Of a stretch of 5,403 nucleotides of DNA, positions 1-3,748 are shown in pieces. The position numbers were made by a program, and so were the translations under genes. Position 1 is the stretch's first letter. Every line of letters starts with the position of its first letter. This stretch comes from Mycobacteriaceae bacterium (lineage in GTDB: Bacteria; Actinomycetota; Actinomycetes; Mycobacteriales; Mycobacteriaceae). Below the pieces are notes generated by a model. The model ran no database searches and was not told the origin of the DNA. It saw only the letters and a list, made by a program, of their open reading frames with translations. The stretch covers positions 1 through 5,403 of the forward strand of contig JABFVX010000376.1 in assembly GCA_013362555.1 (NCBI GenBank), given 5' to 3'.

Positions 1-1400
1 GCGCCCTTGTCGCGAATGATCTTGCGGAAGAAGAAGTCCTGCGCCTGGATCGCGGTGGTGCCCTCGTAGAGCGAGTCGATCTTGGCGTCGCGGATGTACT
101 GCTCGATCGGGTAGTCCTGCAGATAGCCCGAGCCGCCGAGAGTCTGCAGCGATTCGGTGAGGACTTCGTAAGCCCGCTCCGAGCCGACGCCCTTGACGAT
201 CGGCAACAGCAGGTCGTTCACCCGGTCCGCGAGTTCCCGGTCTGCGCCGAATTCCTGCGCGGCCAGTGGCAGGCACTGGTACGCAGCGGTGTAGAGGTAC
301 ATCGCGCGCAGGCCCTCGGCGTACGCCTTCTGCCGCATCAGGCTGCGCCGCACGTCCGGGTGGTGGGTGATGGTGACGCGGGGAGCGGCCTTGTCCGCCA
401 TTTGAGTGAGGTCCGCGCCCTGCACTCGCTCCTTGGCGTAGTCGAGCGCGTTCAGGTAGCCGGTCGACAGCGTGCCGGTCGACAGCGTGCCGACCATCAT
501 CCGGGCGTTCTCGATGACCTTGAACATCTGCGCGATGCCGTTGTGCACCTCGCCCACCAGGTAGCCGACGGCAGGCCGGCCGTCGCCGTAGGTCAACTCG
601 CAGGTCGGCGAGGACTTGATGCCCATCTTGTGCTCGAGATTGGTCACGTTGACGCCGTTGCGCTCGCCGAGCGCCATCGTCTGCGAGTCGAAAAGGAACT
701 TCGGCACCGCGAACAGCGACAGGCCCTTGGTGCCGGGCCCCGCGCCCTCGGGGCGGGCCAGCGTCAGGTGGATGATGTTCTCGGCGGTCTCGCCCACGTC
801 GCCGCCGGAGATGAAGCGCTTCACGCCCTCGATGTGCCAGGTGCCGTCGGGCTGCTTGACCGCCTTGGTGCGGCCCGCGCCCACGTCGGAGCCCGCATCC
901 GGCTCGGTGAGCACCATGGTGCCGCCCCACCGGTTCTCCCAGGCGTGCTCGGCCCAGCGCTTCTGCTCGTCGGTGCCCTCCCGGAACAGCACGGTGTGCA
1001 TGAGCGGACCCATGTTGAAGAAGCTGGCCGACGGGTTGGCCGAGACGATCATCTCCTGAGTGGCCCAGGTCAGCGGGGCCGGTGCGTCCATGCCGCCCAT
1101 CGCCTCCGGCATGCCCAGCGCCGACCAGCCCGCGTCGTTCACGGCGGCCACCGTCTTGCGCATCGGCTCGGGCACCGAAACGCTGTGGGCCTCGGGGTCG
1201 AAGGTGATGGGGTTGCGGTCCCCGTCGACGAACGACGCGGCGACCGGCCCCTCCGCCAGGCGGGCCACCTCCGCCAGGATGCCGCGGGCCGTGTCGGTGT
1301 CCAGATCGCCGAAAGCGCCGGAATCCAGCACCTTGTCGACGCCGAGAACCTCGAAGAGGTTGAACTCGATGTCCCGGACGTTCGCCTTGTAATGGCTCAC
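1..1400 (-). CDS. FadE5-type acyl-CoA dehydrogenase (3' end beyond window)
   Basis: Flavoprotein catalysing alpha,beta-dehydrogenation of fatty acyl-CoA, the first step of beta-oxidation, passing electrons to ETF; cytosolic. The GTG start at 1400 follows AGGAG with a 5-nt gap and gives an N-terminus (SHYKANVRDIEFNLFEVLGV) nearly identical to what I recall of mycobacterial FadE5. Residues 162-172 read MVLTEPDAGSD, the FAD/substrate motif of the family, followed by RFISGGD at 195-201. QTLGGSGY lies at 419-426, IRDAKI starts at R437, and SLYEGTTAIQ carries the probable catalytic base Glu446. FadE5 proteins run about 610 residues, so 466 are present and the C-terminal extension lies outside. A perfect 15-bp tandem repeat encodes TLSTG twice (305-314), where I recall FadE5 having TKAIATLSTG. 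It is probably a FadE5 paralogue rather than the orthologue, because the usual fadA2/fabG4 neighbourhood is absent. Family assignment is firm; chain-length preference cannot be read from sequence. It is transcribed divergently from the CMD-fold gene. Confidence 0.95.
   Translation of the reverse strand, partial: MSHYKANVRDIEFNLFEVLGVDKVLDSGAFGDLDTDTARGILAEVARLAEGPVAASFVDGDRNPITFDPEAHSVSVPEPMRKTVAAVNDAGWSALGMPEAMGGMDAPAPLTWATQEMIVSANPSASFFNMGPLMHTVLFREGTDEQKRWAEHAWENRWGGTMVLTEPDAGSDVGAGRTKAVKQPDGTWHIEGVKRFISGGDVGETAENIIHLTLARPEGAGPGTKGLSLFAVPKFLFDSQTMALGERNGVNVTNLEHKMGIKSSPTCELTYGDGRPAVGYLVGEVHNGIAQMFKVIENARMMVGTLSTGTLSTGYLNALDYAKERVQGADLTQMADKAAPRVTITHHPDVRRSLMRQKAYAEGLRAMYLYTAAYQCLPLAAQEFGADRELADRVNDLLLPIVKGVGSERAYEVLTESLQTLGGSGYLQDYPIEQYIRDAKIDSLYEGTTAIQAQDFFFRKIIRDKG
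459..488 (-). repeat. 15-bp perfect tandem duplication inside the acyl-CoA dehydrogenase gene
   Basis: On the coding strand the unit ACGCTGTCGACCGGC occurs twice without interruption, and GGC also precedes the first copy, so the 15-bp period runs for 33 bases. It stays in frame and encodes TLSTG-TLSTG at residues 305-314. The total spacing between MMVG and YLNAL appears the same as in FadE5, so this is a sequence substitution by a copy of the neighbouring unit rather than a simple length gain. Confidence 0.85.
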
Positions 1401-1405
1401 CTGAG

Positions 1406-1410
1406 CTCCT
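1406..1410 (-). promoter_or_regulatory. Shine-Dalgarno of the acyl-CoA dehydrogenase
   Basis: The minus strand reads AGGAG, then CTCAG, then GTG. The 5-nt gap and purine-rich core are good for a ribosome binding site and fix the GTG at 1400 as the start. This gene therefore has a 5' leader, unlike its two neighbours, which look leaderless. Confidence 0.8.
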
Positions 1411-1435
1411 CGCGCCTGTAGTCACAGCCCCCTAG

Positions 1436-1449
1436 TTACCGACCGTTAA
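1436..1449. promoter_or_regulatory. Imperfect palindrome, candidate operator
   Basis: TTACCGACCGTTAA matches its reverse complement at 10 of 14 positions (TTAnCGnnCGnTAA). It lies 36-49 bp upstream of the dehydrogenase GTG, between the two divergent starts. Short palindromes of this form are typical of TetR-family operators, and many fadE genes are TetR-regulated, but no specific regulator can be named. It could be chance, or could overlap promoter elements. Confidence 0.3.
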
Positions 1450-1464
1450 GAAGCGTGCCGCAGA

Positions 1465-1481
1465 TTGCGCAGACTACGCAA
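1465..1481. promoter_or_regulatory. TTGCG-N7-CGCAA dyad upstream of the CMD-fold gene
   Basis: Perfect 5-bp inverted arms with a 7-bp spacer, located about 35-51 bp before the proposed start at 1516, overlapping where the -35 region would be. The same half-sites appear in the other two intergenic regions. The arms are short enough to arise by chance in GC-rich DNA, so the operator reading is tentative. Confidence 0.25.
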
Positions 1482-1502
1482 CCGTAAGCCCAAGATGCCT
1501 GC

Positions 1503-1508
1503 TACGTT
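1503..1508 (+). promoter_or_regulatory. -10 hexamer TACGTT of a probable leaderless promoter
   Basis: TACGTT fits the mycobacterial TANNNT consensus, and exactly 7 nt separate it from the GTG at 1516. That is the usual distance from -10 to transcription start, so the mRNA would begin on the start codon. No Shine-Dalgarno precedes this GTG or the alternative ATG at 1495. No convincing -35 is visible, which is common in mycobacteria. Confidence 0.5.
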
Positions 1509-1515
1509 CGGTTTC

Positions 1516-2067
1516 GTGAACCCTCCCTCGGTCCCGCGCATTCCACCCGGCGGACCGCGTGAGCTCGGGATTGCGAACTGGCTTGTGTGCCGGGCGCTTT
1601 CCCGCGCCGCGGGCGCCGCCGATGCCCACCTGTTCAGCACCCTCGGCCGCACCCGCGGCCTGTTCCGCGGATGGCTGCATTACAGCGGCAAACTGATGCC
1701 CGGCGGCAGGCTCACCCGCCACGACAGCGAACTCGTCATATTGCGCGTCGCCCATCTGCGGGAATGCGGGTATGAGTGGGACCACCACGTCCGCCTCGGC
1801 GCCAAGGCCGGGGTGACGCCCGACATTCTGGCCCGGGTGCAGGACGGCCCCGCCGCCGACGGCTGGCGCCCCGGCCACGCCGCACTGCTGCGCACCGTCG
1901 ACCAACTGGTGACCACCAAAGAAGTGACAGACGACACGTGGACCGACCTGGCCGCCCACTACGACGCCCGCAGGCTCATCGAGATCGTGCTGCTGATCAC
2001 CCAGTACGACGGCCTGGCCACCACCATCGCCGCCTTGGGCATTCAGCGCGACACCCTGCCGGCGTGA
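1516..2067 (+). CDS. Carboxymuconolactone decarboxylase / AhpD-fold family protein (Rv0464c-like)
   Basis: All-helical CMD-family protein of 183 residues; biochemical role unknown. After the N-terminal SVPRIPPGGPRELG segment, residues 70-95 form the family core DSELVILRVAHLRECGYEWD followed by HHVRLG. The equivalent motif in true AhpD is CxxCxxxH. Here it is Cys84-Gly-Tyr-Glu87-Trp-Asp-His90-His91, so the second redox cysteine is replaced by Glu and a dithiol peroxidase role is unlikely; a gamma-carboxymuconolactone-decarboxylase-type or uncharacterised activity is more probable. The C-terminal half (RLIEIVLLITQYDGLATTIAALG) matches the second core helix. Start choice: GTG at 1516 has a -10 box 7 nt upstream and begins where the conserved sequence begins. 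ATG 1495 would give 190 residues and TTG 1465 would give 200; neither has a good ribosome site. Its stop codon lies inside the large inverted repeat. It converges on lpd. Confidence 0.85.
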   Translation: MNPPSVPRIPPGGPRELGIANWLVCRALSRAAGAADAHLFSTLGRTRGLFRGWLHYSGKLMPGGRLTRHDSELVILRVAHLRECGYEWDHHVRLGAKAGVTPDILARVQDGPAADGWRPGHAALLRTVDQLVTTKEVTDDTWTDLAAHYDARRLIEIVLLITQYDGLATTIAALGIQRDTLPA

Positions 2068-2156
2068 GTTGCGCGATACGGCGCTCGAGTTGCACGTTAT
2101 GTGGCCTTAAGCGGCGTCCATGACGTGCAACTCGGTTGCCATATCGCGCAACTCAC
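2064..2156. repeat. 93-bp near-perfect inverted repeat (hairpin) between convergent genes
   Basis: Axis at 2110. Of 38 facing positions, 33 are Watson-Crick pairs, 3 are G-T and 2 are mismatches, around a 17-base loop (2102-2118). The outermost 15 bp (GTGAGTTGCGCGATA against TATCGCGCAACTCAC) and an inner 12 bp (CGAGTTGCACGT against ACGTGCAACTCG) are perfect. Each arm holds two copies of GAGTTGCRCG spaced 21 bp (starting at 2066 and 2087, mirrored at 2124-2133 and 2145-2154). The repeat overlaps the stop codon of the CMD-fold gene and ends 5 bp from the lpd stop. It could be a bidirectional terminator without a U-tract, a mobile-repeat remnant, or a cluster of protein sites. There are no flanking T-runs, so a canonical intrinsic terminator is not supported. 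Confidence 0.9.
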
Positions 2157-2161
2157 ACTGG

Positions 2162-3562
2162 TCAGAAGTTGATCATGTGGCCCGCGAGGCCGTGGATGGC
2201 CTCCTGGAGGGCTTCCGAGAGTGTCGGGTGGGTGTGCACGTTGCGGGCCAGCTCGTTGACCGTGAGGTCCCACTTCTGCGCGAGAGTGAGCTCGGGCAGC
2301 AGCTCGGAGACGTCCGGCCCGATCAGGTGCCCGCCCAGCAGTTCGCCGTACTTGGCGTCGGCGATCAGCTTCACGAAACCGGTGGCGTCGCCCAGGCCGT
2401 GCGCTTTGCCGTTGGCGGCGAACGGGAATGTGGCGACTTTCACGTCGTAGCCCTCGTCGCGGGCCTGCTGCTCGGTGAGGCCGAAGGAGGCGACCTGCGG
2501 CTGGCAGAAGGTGGCGCGCGGCATCATCCGGTAGTCGCCAAGGGGCAGCGTCTCGGCGCCGCCGATGGTCTCGGCCGCGACGACGCCCTGCGCCTCCGCG
2601 ACGTGTGCCAGCTGCAGCTTGCCGGTGACGTCGCCGATGGCGTAAATGCCGGGGACGTTGGTGCGCATGTATTCGTCGATGACGATGGCCCCGCGCTCGG
2701 TCGCCACGCCGGTGGCCTCTAGCCCGTAGCCCGCGAGCCGCGGCGCGAAGCCGACCGCTTGCAGCACCTTGTCGACGGTGACGGTCTCGACCGCACCGGA
2801 CTTGTTGTCCTTGATGGCCACCGTGACTTTGGTGCCGTCGTCGTCGATGGACTGCACCGCGGCGCCGGTGGTGATGGTGACGCCGAGCTTGCGGTAGGCC
2901 TTGGCGATCTCCTTGGAGACGTCGGCGTCCTCATTGGGCAGCGCGCGGTCCAGGAACTCCACGATCCGGACGTCGACGCCGTAGTTCTTCAGGACGTAGG
3001 CGAACTCCATGCCGATCGCGCCCGCGCCCACGATGAGGATCGACCCGGGCAGATCCCGGGTGAGGATCTGCTCCTCGTAGGTCACCACGTTGGCCGACAG
3101 CGACGTGCCGGGCAGCAGCTTGGTGGTGGTGCCGGTCGCGATGATGACGTTGTCGAACGAGATGTCCTCGGAGCCCCCGTTGGACAGCGCCACCCGCAGC
3201 GCCTTCGGCCCGGTGAAAGAGCCGCGCCCCTCGTACTCGGTGATCTTGTTCTTCTTCATCAGGAAGTGCACGCCCTTGACGCGCCCGTCGGCGACCTTGC
3301 GGCTGCGGTCGAACGCGACCCCGAAGTCGACGTTCACCTCGCCGGAGATGCCGAAAGTCTTGGCTTCCTTGGTGAGGATGTGCGCCAGTTCCGCGTTGCG
3401 CAGCAGCGCCTTGGACGGAATGCAGCCCACGTTGAGGCAGACTCCGCCCCAGTACTTCTCCTCGACGATGGCGGTCTTGAGTCCGAGCTGAGCGGCCCGG
3501 ATCGCGGCGACATACCCGCCAGGCCCGGCACCGAGAACGACGACGTCATAGTGTGCAGTCAC
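2162..3562 (-). CDS. lpd: Dihydrolipoyl dehydrogenase (E3, LpdC-like)
   Basis: FAD-dependent disulfide oxidoreductase that reoxidises dihydrolipoyl groups using NAD+, as E3 of pyruvate and branched-chain 2-oxoacid dehydrogenase complexes; in M. tuberculosis it also feeds the DlaT-AhpD-AhpC peroxide/peroxynitrite reductase system. The protein has 466 residues, close to the 464 I recall for Rv0462. Visible features: FAD Rossmann GAGPGG at 11-16; redox pair in GGVCLNVGCIPSK, Cys42 and Cys47; NAD Rossmann GAGAIG at 179-184; second FAD contact IYAIGDV with Asp311; catalytic His445 and Glu450 in HTHPTLSE. Arg94, His99 and His388 match residues studied in the M. tuberculosis enzyme near the lipoamide site. 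All catalytic residues are intact. The GTG at 3562 begins the conserved N-terminus (VTAHYDVVVLGAG). The frame stays open to 3613, but that glycine/arginine-rich extension is not family-like. It is divergent from the peptidase gene and convergent with the CMD-fold gene. Confidence 0.98.
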   Translation of the reverse strand: MTAHYDVVVLGAGPGGYVAAIRAAQLGLKTAIVEEKYWGGVCLNVGCIPSKALLRNAELAHILTKEAKTFGISGEVNVDFGVAFDRSRKVADGRVKGVHFLMKKNKITEYEGRGSFTGPKALRVALSNGGSEDISFDNVIIATGTTTKLLPGTSLSANVVTYEEQILTRDLPGSILIVGAGAIGMEFAYVLKNYGVDVRIVEFLDRALPNEDADVSKEIAKAYRKLGVTITTGAAVQSIDDDGTKVTVAIKDNKSGAVETVTVDKVLQAVGFAPRLAGYGLEATGVATERGAIVIDEYMRTNVPGIYAIGDVTGKLQLAHVAEAQGVVAAETIGGAETLPLGDYRMMPRATFCQPQVASFGLTEQQARDEGYDVKVATFPFAANGKAHGLGDATGFVKLIADAKYGELLGGHLIGPDVSELLPELTLAQKWDLTVNELARNVHTHPTLSEALQEAIHGLAGHMINF

Positions 3563-3569
3563 TCCGCCG

Positions 3570-3575
3570 AGCCTA
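3570..3575 (-). promoter_or_regulatory. -10 hexamer TAGGCT of a probable leaderless lpd promoter
   Basis: On the minus strand TAGGCT (TANNNT consensus) is followed by exactly 7 nt (CGGCGGA) and then the lpd GTG. The transcript would start on the start codon, the same geometry as for the CMD-fold gene. GGCGGA directly abuts the GTG, too close to act as a Shine-Dalgarno, which favours leaderless initiation. No clear -35 is seen. Confidence 0.55.
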
Positions 3576-3640
3576 GTCCCGCCGCCGACCCTCCGGCCAC
3601 CGACCCCACCCACCCCTGGGACGACCCGGCCACGTGTCCG

Positions 3641-3683
3641 GAACGACTCACGAGTTGCGCCTATCGCACTTCACGGGTCGTTC
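3641..3683. promoter_or_regulatory. Compound dyad in the lpd/peptidase divergent region
   Basis: Outer arms GAACGAC and GTCGTTC (7 bp, perfect) share one axis with inner arms TGCG and CGCA (3656-3659 and 3665-3668), around a CCTAT centre. The inside also reads GAGTTGCGC (3652-3660), identical to the first nine bases of the decamer in the large inverted repeat downstream of lpd, followed by TATCGC, as in the other arm of that repeat. It lies about 80 bp from the lpd start and 66 bp from the peptidase start. It may be a shared operator or a decayed copy of the larger repeat. Confidence 0.45.
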
Positions 3684-3694
3684 TGGACGAAAGC

Positions 3695-3745
3695 ATGGGA
3701 CGCGGAGGCGCACTGCGGGGGCGAGCGGCGATCTGCAATCCTTGA
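3695..3745 (+). CDS. Possible 16-codon leader ORF upstream of the peptidase
   Basis: ATG at 3695 opens a 16-residue frame (MGRGGALRGRAAICNP) ending at TGA 3743-3745, three bases before the peptidase ATG and in the same frame. GGACGAAAGC just upstream could act as a weak ribosome site, whereas the peptidase ATG has no visible Shine-Dalgarno. Terminating ribosomes could reinitiate on the peptidase. A short open frame of this size is easily random, so confidence is low. No conserved product is recognised. Confidence 0.2.
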   Translation: MGRGGALRGRAAICNP

Positions 3746-3748
3746 GCA

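Noticed and set aside
360..1421. Long open frame on the plus strand (about 350 codons) opposite the acyl-CoA dehydrogenase
   Set aside because: It is antisense to a gene with intact FadE5 motifs. The translation is Arg/His/Gly/Ala-rich without recognisable domains, as expected when GC-rich codons are read on the opposite strand.
1465..1515. Upstream starts for the CMD-fold gene (TTG 1465, ATG 1495)
   Set aside because: Neither has a ribosome binding site and the extra residues look non-conserved. ATG 1495 remains possible because it gives 190 residues, the length I recall for Rv0464c.
1516..2067. True AhpD alkylhydroperoxidase
   Set aside because: The second cysteine of the CxxC motif is Glu87, so the defining redox centre is missing.
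2064..2156. Canonical rho-independent terminator
   Set aside because: The stem is far longer than usual and neither strand has a T-run after it. A termination role is possible but not by the classical hairpin plus U-tract design.
2064..2156. CRISPR array or insertion sequence
   Set aside because: The repeated decamers are too short and are mirrored rather than in a direct array. There is no transposase frame and no target-site duplication flanking the hairpin.
3563..3613. N-terminal extension of lpd to an upstream start at 3613
   Set aside because: The added 17 residues are mostly Gly and Arg and unlike the family. The conserved N-terminus begins at the GTG at 3562, which also has a well-placed -10 box.
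2759..3745. Long plus-strand frame (about 330 codons) opposite lpd
   Set aside because: It is the antisense shadow of lpd, whose catalytic residues are all present; composition is low-complexity and it runs through the lpd promoter.
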